Shown: in pieces, positions 33,451 to 42,626 of the stretch
Numbering within the stretch: the first letter of the stretch is position 1
Layout: each line of letters starts with the position of its first letter
Source: Methylovulum psychrotolerans
GTDB taxonomy: Bacteria; Pseudomonadota; Gammaproteobacteria; Methylococcales; Methylomonadaceae
DNA length: 62,481 nt
Assembly (NCBI RefSeq): GCF_002923755.1
Contig: NZ_PGFZ01000012.1
Coordinates: forward strand, 30,082 to 92,562
Direction: 5' to 3'
Program-made: the position numbers and the translations under genes
Notes under the pieces: model-generated
The model's input: only the letters and a program-made list of their open reading frames with translations
Told to the model about the DNA's origin: nothing
Databases searched by the model: none

Positions 33451-34831
33451 CGCGGCTAAATTGCCGTAAAACGCTTAACAAGGCGGCGGCTTTATCGAAA
33501 CATTCTTGATATTCTTCTTCCAACACCGAATCGTTGACAATGCCGCCCCCCGCCCAATAACGGATGGTATCGCCGGACTGCACGAGGGTTCTAATGGCGA
33601 TATTGCTGTCCATATTGCCGTCAAAACCGATATAGGCAATGGCGCCGCAATAAATGCCGCGCCGCTGTGGCTCCAATTCTTCTATCACTTCCATTGCGCG
33701 GATTTTCGGCGCACCGGTAATGGAGCCGCCGGGAAAGCAGCTTTTTAATAAATCCAGCGCGTGTTGGTCGGCAGCCAAAGTGCCGGTAATGGTGCTGACC
33801 AAATGATGCACGGTGGCATAGCTCTCCACCGCAAACAAGGTCGGCACTTTGACCGAGCCGATAGTGCAGGTTTTACCAATATCATTACGCAATAAATCGA
33901 CAATCATCAGATTTTCGGCGCGGTCTTTCGGGCTATTTTCCAAGAGCACGATTTGTTGGCGGTCTGCGTCGGCATCGGCTTTGCGCGGGCGTGTGCCTTT
34001 TATAGGCTTGGTTTCGACGCTACCCTGTTGCAATTTTAAAAACCGCTCCGGCGACGAGCTTAAGATGCGCACTTCGGGCAGGTTAAGATAGGCACTGAAC
34101 GGGGCGGCATTAACTTGCCGCAACAGTTGATACGCCGTCCATGGGTCGCCCTCGCAACGGGCGGCGAAGCGCTGGGTCAGATTGACCTGATAACAATCGC
34201 CTTCTTTCAGATACTGCTTAATGCGCCGGAAAGCTTGGGCGTAGTAGGCACTGTCCATATTGGGTGAAATGTCGCCCAGCACTGCAAACGGGCGGGGGAG
34301 GGTGGTATCGGGCAAGGTACTAAAACGTGCCAATAAACGCTCACAGTCGGGCAGATCCAGGCCTTGGGCAACCAAAACGCTTTGCTGTTGTTGATGGTCG
34401 ACAATCACCGCCCACTGGTAAATGCCCACCGCCATTTCGGCAATATGCTCGGCATCTTCGGCAATGACGGGCAACTGTTCCAAACGCCGCGCCAGATCAT
34501 AAGAAAAATAGCCGATAGCCCCGCCATTAAACGGCAGCACCGGTATATTTAGCGCCCGCCCCGCCCAAGCTTGCAACTGTTGTTTGACCAACAGGAAAGG
34601 ATCGGCCCCGCTATAACTGACCCCTTGGGGTGTGCTGATGGCCGTGGTTTCGCCATGTGTCAACAGGGTGCACAGCGGTTCGGCGGCAATAATATCATAG
34701 CGGCCCTGTTGGCTGGATGGAGAGCCGCTATCGAGAAAAACCGCCCAAGGCTGGTCTGCCCACGCTGAAAACAGCGCGGCACTGTCTGCAAAATACGGCA
34801 GCGGAAAAGTGTTTGGAAGTGATACCGACAT
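33437..34831 (-). CDS. pabB: Aminodeoxychorismate synthase component I
   Basis: The 464-residue protein starts at ATG 34831 (MSVSLPNTFPLPYF); a 15-codon longer reading is possible. PabB motifs are PERFLKLQQGSVETKPIKGT (with Lys of PIKGT, as in E. coli PabB), AENLMIVDLLRNDIG, SCFPGGSITGAPKIRAMEVI and GIYCGAIAYIGFDGNM. It joins chorismate with ammonia to make 4-amino-4-deoxychorismate, the precursor of p-aminobenzoate for folate and, in methylotrophs, tetrahydromethanopterin. It is followed directly, with a 14-bp overlap, by the MfnE-like kinase gene. The amidotransferase PabA is not in the window. Confidence 0.92.
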   Translation of the reverse strand: MSVSLPNTFPLPYFADSAALFSAWADQPWAVFLDSGSPSSQQGRYDIIAAEPLCTLLTHGETTAISTPQGVSYSGADPFLLVKQQLQAWAGRALNIPVLPFNGGAIGYFSYDLARRLEQLPVIAEDAEHIAEMAVGIYQWAVIVDHQQQQSVLVAQGLDLPDCERLLARFSTLPDTTLPRPFAVLGDISPNMDSAYYAQAFRRIKQYLKEGDCYQVNLTQRFAARCEGDPWTAYQLLRQVNAAPFSAYLNLPEVRILSSSPERFLKLQQGSVETKPIKGTRPRKADADADRQQIVLLENSPKDRAENLMIVDLLRNDIGKTCTIGSVKVPTLFAVESYATVHHLVSTITGTLAADQHALDLLKSCFPGGSITGAPKIRAMEVIEELEPQRRGIYCGAIAYIGFDGNMDSNIAIRTLVQSGDTIRYWAGGGIVNDSVLEEEYQECFDKAAALLSVLRQFSRDDCR

Positions 34832-35186
34832 TAAAAAGGCGTGTAATGGGGGAATGAAGGTTGTGCCGAAACGCAAGCGGTAGCTTGCCGGACGGCAAAG
34901 CCAATAAGAAAACGGACGAAAAACGCTGAGCCTATGGGTAAGGTTTTGCTAGGAGTGCTGGCATTAATAGGCACAAGCAATTTAGCAGACCGTTTCAAAA
35001 ACGTCTACAGCAAGCAATGAATTGCTTGGCAATCTTAGCCTATTGTAACACTATTTCCCGCCAAACTGTCCGCGATGACGCAATCGGTTCTGGAATGTGC
35101 TTATAAGCCTAGCCGTGAATAAAGCATAAGCCCATTTAACTGGCAGTTTTACCAGCCCGGTAAGCTAAAATTTATCCACAAAAAAG

Positions 35187-35212
35187 CCCCGTGCCGTAAA
35201 CGGCACGGGGCT
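35187..35212 (-). terminator. strong rho-independent terminator
   Basis: GCCCCGTGCCG (35187-35197) pairs perfectly with CGGCACGGGGC (35202-35212) around TAAA. T runs lie on both sides (TTTT on +, six A before it giving U6 on -), so it works for the leftward roadblock gene and could also work rightward. The gap 34832-35186 holds no gene that I trust. Confidence 0.9.
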
Positions 35213-35291
35213 TTTGCTCAGCCGTCGGCAGATTATACTTTATTTTAAAAACCAATCCCTTGATAATCTGTCGGCGGCAATAGGAAACATT

Positions 35292-35654
35292 TTACAAAAC
35301 TAACTTCGCTTCCAATGCCATAACGCTACGGCGAGCCAGCGCCAAATTGCTTTTTGCCTTATCCAGTACCACATAAAGGAACACGCCTTCATATTTTTCA
35401 GTCGGGCGGATGATGTGGTATTGCTTGCCCAGTGTCAGCAAAATATCTTCAATGTCGTCTTTCAAACCCAATGCTTTCATTGTTTTTAGCTTTGAGCGCA
35501 CGACTTCGGAGTTGCCTGCTGCCGCCAACTCTACGTCAAGACCCGTTCCAGCGGATGCTAACAACATGCCGCTGTTACCGTCAACCACCGCAGCGACTAT
35601 TGCGCCGTCAATAGATGTAACCAATTCTTCTACCGTTTCTTTGATGTTACTCAT
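35292..35654 (-). CDS. Roadblock/LC7-type domain protein
   Basis: The 120-residue protein starts at ATG 35654, which has AGGAAAAAT upstream; a longer reading of 16 codons is weaker. The pattern IDGAIVAAVVDGNSGMLLAS (about 15-34) and YHIIRPTEKYEGVFLYVVLD (about 79-98) matches the alpha-beta-alpha sandwich of roadblock/longin domains, such as MglB, which act as platforms for Ras-like GTPases. No small GTPase (MglA-like) gene is seen near it, so its partner is unknown. It is alone on its strand, with a strong terminator after it and a 34-bp palindrome 300 bp upstream. Confidence 0.7.
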   Translation of the reverse strand: MSNIKETVEELVTSIDGAIVAAVVDGNSGMLLASAGTGLDVELAAAGNSEVVRSKLKTMKALGLKDDIEDILLTLGKQYHIIRPTEKYEGVFLYVVLDKAKSNLALARRSVMALEAKLVL

Positions 35655-35957
35655 TATTTTTCCTCGCAACGTATCCACGAAAAGACTATAACCGCTAGCC
35701 AACAGGCAGCCGCAATAGGCGGATACAAATTAAAATATATAAAGGGGTTGGTTTTTGTAGGCTTGGCGAGTCGTTTTGCAGGGCAAGGTTAAAACAAACT
35801 TTGAAAAGCCGCTTTAGCCATACTCGGTATTTTCAGCAATTATCGCGCCAAAAACAGAGGTCTACCGGCAAAATACAAATAAAAAGCATAAGACGTTGAA
35901 TGGTAAGCTTATTTTTATTCTTGATAAGAAAAAGCAAAACTTGATAGGTGCTGCAAT

Positions 35958-35991
35958 CACTATAATTGGTTTAAATAAACCAATTATAGTG
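35958..35991. repeat. 34-bp perfect palindrome
   Basis: Sixteen bases CACTATAATTGGTTTA (35958-35973) are followed by AA and then the exact complement (35976-35991). It includes TATAAT on both strands. The element is A+T-rich, so it is not a terminator; it lies in the 435-bp gap between the roadblock gene and the gene at 36090. Possible roles are a dimeric repressor site overlapping a promoter, or a nuclease/recombinase site. No other feature is seen in that gap. Confidence 0.85.
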
Positions 35992-36089
35992 TGCATTTGC
36001 CCACATTGCGGTGGATTTGCACCAATTAAGGCTTTGGGGAACTTAAGCAACTGATCTGGTGTTTTTATATAAAGACAAAAGTTTATAAG

Positions 36090-36500
36090 TTAATCTGTCG
36101 TTTGCCCATGATAATTAAGCTTGGCCAGCAAGCGCAGATCAATGGCATGGGTATCCATGTCCAAGCGTTTGACTATCGCGCTGATCGGCAAACACCGTAA
36201 GGATTCTATTGGCCCAAAGCGCAAAGCGAACAGGCGGTTTTGTTTTTGCGGGGGATAACGCCCCATAATCGCAGCGCAATGGGTATCAATCAGCCCCCTC
36301 GCTTTGTGCAATTCGGTACGGCAAGCAGGGCTTAAGGCAGTATCGACAGGCGCCACAACAGGCGGGGCGGCAACGGGGGCGGTAATACCGCGTGCCTTAT
36401 CGCGCAACGCCGCCAACTTACGGCTTTCGCTGGGGGCAACTAAGGTGCTGGCTTCTTGTACGGTGACGCGTTGGCGTGGGGCAGTGGGTTTATCGGTCAT
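36090..36500 (-). CDS. hypothetical protein
   Basis: A 136-residue soluble protein. The N-terminal third is charged and Ala/Pro-rich (VAAPPVVAPVDTALSP, about 43-58), suggesting a disordered linker, and the C-terminal half is compact (NRLFALRFGPIESLRCLPIS, about 87-106). No motif is recognised and no signal peptide or membrane span is present. It is transcribed leftward after the RND pump genes, 50 bp away, and could be the last gene of that transcript, although a metal role is not evident. Confidence 0.5.
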   Translation of the reverse strand: MTDKPTAPRQRVTVQEASTLVAPSESRKLAALRDKARGITAPVAAPPVVAPVDTALSPACRTELHKARGLIDTHCAAIMGRYPPQKQNRLFALRFGPIESLRCLPISAIVKRLDMDTHAIDLRLLAKLNYHGQTTD

Positions 36501-36549
36501 ACAGTTTTGCTGGTGTTAAAAAAACGGTTATGGCATATAAGCCAATAAT

Positions 36550-39500
36550 TTACCCCTGCCGAATGTCCACTTCATCCAACTCTTGGTCATCCAAGTTCGG
36601 TAAAGCGACGCGGGGCGCAAACAAGCGGTACAAAACCGGGACTAACAAAACCGTCATCACCGTTGCACTAAACAGCCCCCAGACAATCACTGTCGCCAAC
36701 GGCCTTTGCACATCCGAACCCAAGCCGGTCGCTAACGAAGCCGGCACCAACCCTAAAATCGCTACCAAAGACGCGACTAATATAGGCCGGACGCAGCGCA
36801 CCGCCCCTTCGACAATCGCCTGTTCCAAGGCAATGCCCGCCAAGCGCAATTCGGTGATGGTGCGGACAATCAACACCCCGTTCATAATCGACACGCCAAA
36901 CACGGCGGCAAAGCCGACTCCAGAGGAGACGTTCAAATTCATATCGCGCAAATACAGCGCGGTAATGCCGCCGACAAAGGCGAACGGAATCGCCAGCAAC
37001 AGCACTAACGCCGCCCTGACCGAGCCGAACGTCACCAGCAACAGGGTAAAAATCACCCCGATACTGGCAGGCACCAACACTTTAAAATGCTCCGCTGCCC
37101 GCGCCAGATTCTCAAACATGCCTAACCACGCGACACGGTAGCCGTCCGGCACGGTAATCTGCTGACCAAACAGCCGCTGTGCTTCGGCGACAAAACTGCC
37201 TTGGTCGCGCCCGACAATATCCGTCCGCACTGTCAGCCGTCGCCGCCCGTCATCCCTGGCAATCAGGGTCTGGCCGTCGATAATGTCAATATGGGCGACT
37301 TGCGCCAAGGGGATGGGGATACCTTCGGCATTGTACACGGGCAAACGCCCGATGGCGGCAGGAGAGCGCAAATGTTCTTTGGCAAACCGGGCGACAATAT
37401 CAATGCGCCGCTCACCCTCAAATAAATTACCGATAGGCGAGCCGCCGATGGCGACATCAATCAGCCGCGTCACATCCTCAACGCTGACATTATAGCGGGC
37501 GCACAACGAGCGTTCAGGGCTGATGACCAATTGTGGCTGCGGGCCTTCCTGTTCGATACTGACATCGGTAGCCCCCGGCACTTGGCTGAGCAAGTCTTTG
37601 GTTTTCCGCGCCAACCCCAATAACACCGCCGAATCAGTGCCGGAAAATTCGACCGCCAAATTCGCGGACGTGCCATTGGCATCTTCGGTGACACTATCAA
37701 TAATCGGTTGGGTGAAATTAAAGCGGGTGGTCGGAAACTCCGAACGGAAACTGTTGCCTAACGCCGCCACCAATTCCTGCTTACGCTGGAACTGCACCCA
37801 TTCGTCACGCGATTTCGGGCCGATCAGCATTTCCAAACGGCTGGGCGGGAACGGGTCGGTACCGCTGTCGCCACGCCCGGCCTGCACCACCATAAAATCA
37901 ATATCAGGATATTTCAACGCAATTTCGCGCAAGCGTTGGCCGAACTTCGACGTTTGCTGTAAAGACGTGCCTTCCGGGAAATTGGCGCGTACCCAAATCA
38001 TCCCTTCATCCATATACGGCAAAAACTCGCTGCCGAGCTTGGGCAAAATCACCACCAACACCGCCACCAACACTGCGACGGAACTGCCGAGCGCCAGCCA
38101 GCGGAAGCGCAGCAAACGCGCCAGCAACGCCGCATAGCGCGGATACGCCCACGTTAACAGCGGATTTTCCCAATCGCTATAGCCTTTTCTAAACAGATAA
38201 CTGGCAAAAGTCGGCACGATAAACAGAGCGTAAATCATCGCCCCGACTAAAGCGAACAAAATGGTCAACGCCATGGGGCGAAACAGCAAACCCTCAATAT
38301 GGGTCAGCGTCAACAACGGCAAAAACGCCCCGACAATCATTAAAATCGAAAAAAACACTGGCCGTTCGACCTGTAACGAAGCCTGCAAAACGGTTTTGGC
38401 AACCCCGGTCTTATCCTGCCTGAGCTTGGCCTCATGCAGCTTATGGGCGATATTTTCCGCCATAATCACCGAGCCATCGACGATAATGCCAAAATCTATC
38501 GCCCCAATAGACAGCAAACCAATAGGGATACCGAACGCCTTCATCATCACCAACGCAAACAACAGCGAGAACGGGATGGTCAAGGCCACCAACAACGCCA
38601 GCGACGGGCGGCCTAAGAAAAATAACAGCACCAACGTGACCAGCGACACCCCTAACAGGACGCTGTGGCCAACCGTATGCAAGGTATTGCTGACCAACTG
38701 CGAGCGGTCATAAAACGGCTCGACACTGACCCCTTCCGGCAAATCGACATCATTTAGCGCGGCAATGACCGTTTTGACGTTTTTTAAGGTGTCCGAGGTA
38801 TTCTCCCCCCGGCGCATCAGCACAATCCCTTCAATCGCTTGGTCGGTTTGGTCTTTGCTTAAAATGCCCGCCGGAATTTTCGCATCCACTTCGACATCGG
38901 CGACATCATGGACATAAATCGGTGTGCCGCCGAAAGATTTGATATAAATATTGCCGATTTCCCCGACACTTTGCAGCGACCCCTTGCCCCGGATCACAAA
39001 CGACATGCTGCCGCGCGACAACACGCTGCCGCCCGCGCTTTCATTATTGGTTTGGATGGCATCGACGACATCATTGAGCGACAACCCGAAGCGCTGCAAT
39101 TGCGACGGGTTCATCAGCACTGCATATTGTTTCTCAAAACCGCCAAAATTCGAGACATCGGCCACCCCGGCGGCGCGTAACAAATGCGGAATCACTACCC
39201 AATCATTGATAGAACGCAATTCGGTCAGATCATAGCGGCCATCCGAGACCAATTCATAGCGCAAAATTTCCCCATACGCCGTCGCCAACGGCCCCAATTG
39301 CGCGGAGGCCCCAGTCGGCAAATCGACATTCGCCAACTTCTCTTGGACACGCTGCCGCGCCCAATAACTTTCCGAGCCTTCTTCAAACGTCAATTGCACC
39401 ACCGACAGACCGAAAATCGTCCGCGAGCGGATCGTCTGCACTTTCGGCACGTTACGCATTTCGATTTCCATCGGCACGGTCACTTGCCGCTCCACCTCCT

Positions 39501-39675
39501 CAGGGGCGCGGCCCGGATACACGGTGACAATCTGCACCATCTGCGACGATATGTCAGGATAGGCATCAATCTGCATATTCAGAAACGACCACAACCCCAG
39601 CAAAAGCACCGCGACCGTACCGCCCAACACCATCAGGCGGTGGTGCATGGCTTTGCTCAGCAGTTGCGGGATCAT
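36550..39675 (-). CDS. HME-family RND metal efflux pump, CzcA-like
   Basis: The 1041-residue inner-membrane pump of the heavy-metal RND family has twelve predicted membrane spans, with large periplasmic loops after spans 1 and 7. Span 4 contains AIDFGIIVDGSVIMAEN; the Asp, Asp and Glu pattern matches CzcA/CnrA-type (Zn, Co, Cd, Ni) pumps rather than CusA, which lacks the first Asp. Porter-domain motifs include YPDISSQMVQIVTVYPGRAP and TRTIFGLSVVQ-like RSRTIFGLSVVQLTF. It is coupled by ATGA overlap to the adaptor gene. Metal preference is inferred from the motif only. Confidence 0.88.
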   Translation of the reverse strand: MIPQLLSKAMHHRLMVLGGTVAVLLLGLWSFLNMQIDAYPDISSQMVQIVTVYPGRAPEEVERQVTVPMEIEMRNVPKVQTIRSRTIFGLSVVQLTFEEGSESYWARQRVQEKLANVDLPTGASAQLGPLATAYGEILRYELVSDGRYDLTELRSINDWVVIPHLLRAAGVADVSNFGGFEKQYAVLMNPSQLQRFGLSLNDVVDAIQTNNESAGGSVLSRGSMSFVIRGKGSLQSVGEIGNIYIKSFGGTPIYVHDVADVEVDAKIPAGILSKDQTDQAIEGIVLMRRGENTSDTLKNVKTVIAALNDVDLPEGVSVEPFYDRSQLVSNTLHTVGHSVLLGVSLVTLVLLFFLGRPSLALLVALTIPFSLLFALVMMKAFGIPIGLLSIGAIDFGIIVDGSVIMAENIAHKLHEAKLRQDKTGVAKTVLQASLQVERPVFFSILMIVGAFLPLLTLTHIEGLLFRPMALTILFALVGAMIYALFIVPTFASYLFRKGYSDWENPLLTWAYPRYAALLARLLRFRWLALGSSVAVLVAVLVVILPKLGSEFLPYMDEGMIWVRANFPEGTSLQQTSKFGQRLREIALKYPDIDFMVVQAGRGDSGTDPFPPSRLEMLIGPKSRDEWVQFQRKQELVAALGNSFRSEFPTTRFNFTQPIIDSVTEDANGTSANLAVEFSGTDSAVLLGLARKTKDLLSQVPGATDVSIEQEGPQPQLVISPERSLCARYNVSVEDVTRLIDVAIGGSPIGNLFEGERRIDIVARFAKEHLRSPAAIGRLPVYNAEGIPIPLAQVAHIDIIDGQTLIARDDGRRRLTVRTDIVGRDQGSFVAEAQRLFGQQITVPDGYRVAWLGMFENLARAAEHFKVLVPASIGVIFTLLLVTFGSVRAALVLLLAIPFAFVGGITALYLRDMNLNVSSGVGFAAVFGVSIMNGVLIVRTITELRLAGIALEQAIVEGAVRCVRPILVASLVAILGLVPASLATGLGSDVQRPLATVIVWGLFSATVMTVLLVPVLYRLFAPRVALPNLDDQELDEVDIRQG

Positions 39676-40814
39676 AACTTGGCTCCAGACAAAGGCCGCC
39701 GATTATCCGCCTCTTCGTTTTGCAGCGACTGCACCAGCATAGGCTTTAACAGAATCGCGCCATTACCGATAATACGCTCGCCTTCGCGCACCCCTTTCAG
39801 GATTTCGATACGGTCATCAATACTTTCGCCGACGCTCACTTCGGTGATGCGCCATAAACCCTCTTGCGCACCAATTAACACATAATCGGAATTGCCGCTG
39901 TGCAGCACCCCGTCGGTAGGCACTAAAATGGCATCGCGCGGGTCGGTGCCTAGGCCAATTTCGGCATACATGCCGGGTTTAAATTGGTCAGCGGCATCGT
40001 TCAGCTCAAAAAACACCCGCAAAGTATGGCGTTCCGCCGATAAGGTCGGCGCTAAGCTGCGCACCTTACCCGCAAACACCTGATCTGGCAAACCGTAAAA
40101 ACGCGCCGCACACGCTTGCCCCACCGCCACCAAACTGATGCGCAATTCGGGCACGTCGGCCATAATCAGCGACACCCCAGGGCTGGAGCTTTCCAGCAAT
40201 ACAGGATCAACCCCTTCCTGTAACAGCTTGCGCTCTAACGCCGCCCGGCTACGGCTGGAGACGGTCAGCGCCGTTTCCGCCTCATAAACATCTTTTTGCC
40301 CGCCCAGTTGTACTTCCATCAGCGTCGCCTCGGCGGCGGTCAAATCCCTAATCGCCTCCGTCCCCGTGGCGACCAGTTTTCTCAGCCTGTCCACCGCCAG
40401 CTTTTGCGAATTATATTGCGCGGCGGTCAGCTCGCGGATTTTTTCCAGCCGCTTGGCATTAAAATCCTTTTCCGCTTGCGCCCGTTGCCAATCGGCATAC
40501 ACCCCCGATAATTCAATGCTATTGAATTGCCAACGGTCTTCTTTAGGCGCGGAACCGACGGGTAAGCGTGCCACCACTGCCCCGGTCACCACCAATAAAG
40601 GCGTGGTTATGCGCTGCTTTTGGACGCTGGTGATGCTGAATTTTTGCTCCAACAAACTGCCCGCCTTGACGCGGATCAAACGGTTGCCCGCCAACTCAAC
40701 CACAGGTGACGAAACCACCGTTTCGGGCTTGGTATCCGCCCCGGCATTCAGGCTAAGCAGCGCCAACACAGCCACACCTACCCTTAAGCGGCGGCATAAG
40801 AATAACCCCATCAT
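39672..40814 (-). CDS. RND efflux periplasmic adaptor (CzcB-like)
   Basis: The 380-residue membrane fusion protein has an N-terminal signal/anchor (residues 1-27, LRVGVAVLALLSLNAGA), a long helical hairpin (about 95-180, rich in Glu, Lys, Gln: EKDFNAKRLEKIRELTAAQY), and beta-barrel and membrane-proximal domains (ADVPELRISLVAVGQACAAR). It links the pump to the outer-membrane channel. The biotinyl-lipoyl half motif around VVTGAVVARLPVGSAPKED is short. Its ATG overlaps the channel gene's TGA, and its own stop overlaps the pump gene start, giving three coupled genes. Confidence 0.85.
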   Translation of the reverse strand: MMGLFLCRRLRVGVAVLALLSLNAGADTKPETVVSSPVVELAGNRLIRVKAGSLLEQKFSITSVQKQRITTPLLVVTGAVVARLPVGSAPKEDRWQFNSIELSGVYADWQRAQAEKDFNAKRLEKIRELTAAQYNSQKLAVDRLRKLVATGTEAIRDLTAAEATLMEVQLGGQKDVYEAETALTVSSRSRAALERKLLQEGVDPVLLESSSPGVSLIMADVPELRISLVAVGQACAARFYGLPDQVFAGKVRSLAPTLSAERHTLRVFFELNDAADQFKPGMYAEIGLGTDPRDAILVPTDGVLHSGNSDYVLIGAQEGLWRITEVSVGESIDDRIEILKGVREGERIIGNGAILLKPMLVQSLQNEEADNRRPLSGAKL

Positions 40815-42244
40815 CGTACTATTTCCTTACCCATCGCAGCGTTAAGCTGATACAAAGAATGCCAATAACTGGAGCGCCCGCTGATATGGACGCGGTAAGT
40901 CTCCAGATAAGCCCGTTGTGCGTCCAGCACCTCAATCAGCGTTTTACCGCCTAGCTCATAAGCTTGGGTGATTTTATCGCGGACATTTTTGGCCGCTTCC
41001 AATTGCCCCGGATCGTCGCTGGTTAAAAATTGGTAGGCTGACGCGAAAGTCTGCACCGCTTGGTCTATTTCGGCACGCAAATCGACCAATTGGGCTTGCA
41101 AATTCAGTTGGGTTTGGTTGTACACCGACTTAGCCTTACCGATATTGCCCTGGTTACGGTCAAACAGCGGCACACTGACGCTCACCCCCGCCATCCATGA
41201 ATCGGCATCGGGATAGCCAATGGCCTGTTGCTGGAATTGGCGGGTATACCCGACGCTGGGTGTAATGGCCGGATAAGCCTTGGTTTCCTCCCACTTAATG
41301 TCGGCATTGGCCTTAGCCAACTGCTCACGCAACGAAGCCAAATCAGGGCGGTTTTCTGCCGCCCATTGCAAGGCCGATTCGATACTGATGGGTTTCGCCA
41401 AGTTGCCGACTTCCAAACTACCCTTCACCTTAATCGGCGTGGCTTCGGCGATACCTAACAACGCCCGGAAACGGTTACGCGCCGCCGCCAAATCCAACTC
41501 CCGCGCATGGACATCCCGGCGGCTACTGAAAATGGACAAACGGATACGGTCGGTCTCGATAGTGCCGACCCCGCCAAACGCCACCCGGTTACGAATGATA
41601 TTTTCCATTTTAGCCAGATTGTCTAAGTTTTCCTGCGCCAGCTCCAACATCGCCTGCATTTCCAGCACATCGTAAAACGCCGAAATGGTCGCGGCAATCC
41701 TGACCCTAACGGTATTGGCAAAATCCGCTTCGGCAACATCCACCCCCTTCGCTCCCGAAACCATCGCCGCCGCCCGTTTGCCAAACACAAACCAATCAAT
41801 CGGCATGGCGACATTAAAGTCAAATTGTGGTGGCCCGCCTTGTCGCGTCACGGTAAACGTCCGTGTCAACGGCATAAGCTGGATGTCGGTACTGACTTGG
41901 GGATTGGGCAATAACCCAGCGGTGAGCAAATCGGCTTGCGCCTGATTAATGCCTTCAAACGCGGCGGCGATGCGTGGATCAGCTTGCAAAGCCGTCTGCA
42001 CGGCTTGGTTTAAGGTAAATTCTTGGGTTTCGCTAGCTAGCTTAGGTTTAATCGGTGCTGGCGTAGTACCTGCCGCCTCAAGAAAATGCGCGGTGCTCAG
42101 GTGTGCATCCTGACGATAAACCGACAACGGTGTCGGTGCGTAGGCTTGACTGGCACAACCGCACAGCAGCAGCCACGCCACGCGGCATGACCCGAATAAA
42201 AAAACCTTTATTAATCGGGGGGTAGTGTTATTCAAATCAGTCAT
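40811..42244 (-). CDS. RND efflux outer-membrane channel (TolC/CzcC-like lipoprotein)
   Basis: A 477-residue outer membrane efflux protein. The signal ends in a lipobox (LLLCGC, Cys about 30), so it is probably lipidated. Two OEP domains repeat: ALQADPRIAAAFEGINQAQADLLTAGLLPNP at first, and later ALQWAAENRPDLASLREQLA. Helical alpha-barrel segments (about 180-300, 390-460) surround short beta strands. It is the first gene of the leftward channel-adaptor-pump operon, and nothing is seen that would reveal the inducer. Confidence 0.85.
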   Translation of the reverse strand: MTDLNNTTPRLIKVFLFGSCRVAWLLLCGCASQAYAPTPLSVYRQDAHLSTAHFLEAAGTTPAPIKPKLASETQEFTLNQAVQTALQADPRIAAAFEGINQAQADLLTAGLLPNPQVSTDIQLMPLTRTFTVTRQGGPPQFDFNVAMPIDWFVFGKRAAAMVSGAKGVDVAEADFANTVRVRIAATISAFYDVLEMQAMLELAQENLDNLAKMENIIRNRVAFGGVGTIETDRIRLSIFSSRRDVHARELDLAAARNRFRALLGIAEATPIKVKGSLEVGNLAKPISIESALQWAAENRPDLASLREQLAKANADIKWEETKAYPAITPSVGYTRQFQQQAIGYPDADSWMAGVSVSVPLFDRNQGNIGKAKSVYNQTQLNLQAQLVDLRAEIDQAVQTFASAYQFLTSDDPGQLEAAKNVRDKITQAYELGGKTLIEVLDAQRAYLETYRVHISGRSSYWHSLYQLNAAMGKEIVR

Positions 42245-42426
42245 AGATATTTAGGCGGTTGCTTAACTCAAAACGCCCCACTAGGGTAACATCCTGAGTG
42301 GGGCGCTTAGCAGGGAGACGCTTATCCTAGGGGCGCGGGCAGCTTGCCCGCAAAAGTTTATGGCTCTTGCCAAACTTATGCCATGGGCGTACCTTAGGAA
42401 CGTGCATGACATAAAATCTGTTGAAC

Positions 42427-42500
42427 AGGCGAAAGTACAACAACCCCCTCCCTGCCTCCCCCTTGGCAGGGGGAGGGGCTTTTTCCCCTGATTTTCGCCT
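42427..42500. repeat. nested inverted repeat (REP-like)
   Basis: CAGGCGAAA (42427-42435) pairs with TTTCGCCTG (42492-42500). Inside it a second G+C-rich palindrome runs 42444-42479 (CCCCCTCCCTGCC... against GGCAGGGGGAGGGG). The intergenic gap 42245-42626 holds no gene. Such C/G-rich palindromes are widespread extragenic repeats; a terminator role for ssb (leftward) is possible but no T tract follows on that strand. Confidence 0.55.
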
Positions 42501-42626
42501 GTACTAAGGGGAGGGCTGGGGTGGGGTTTAACACGCTGAGGTGCAATGGAACGCTTACTTAATTTTATGCACACGCCTTATCTCATGCCCGTGCCTTATT
42601 ATAAAGCACGATGGCCGAGCCTATTA

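Noticed and set aside
34934-35020. 28-codon frame with a signal-like N-terminus (MGKVLLGVLALIGTSNLA)
   Set aside because: Ribosome binding site is weak, and nothing else supports it; kept only as a note.
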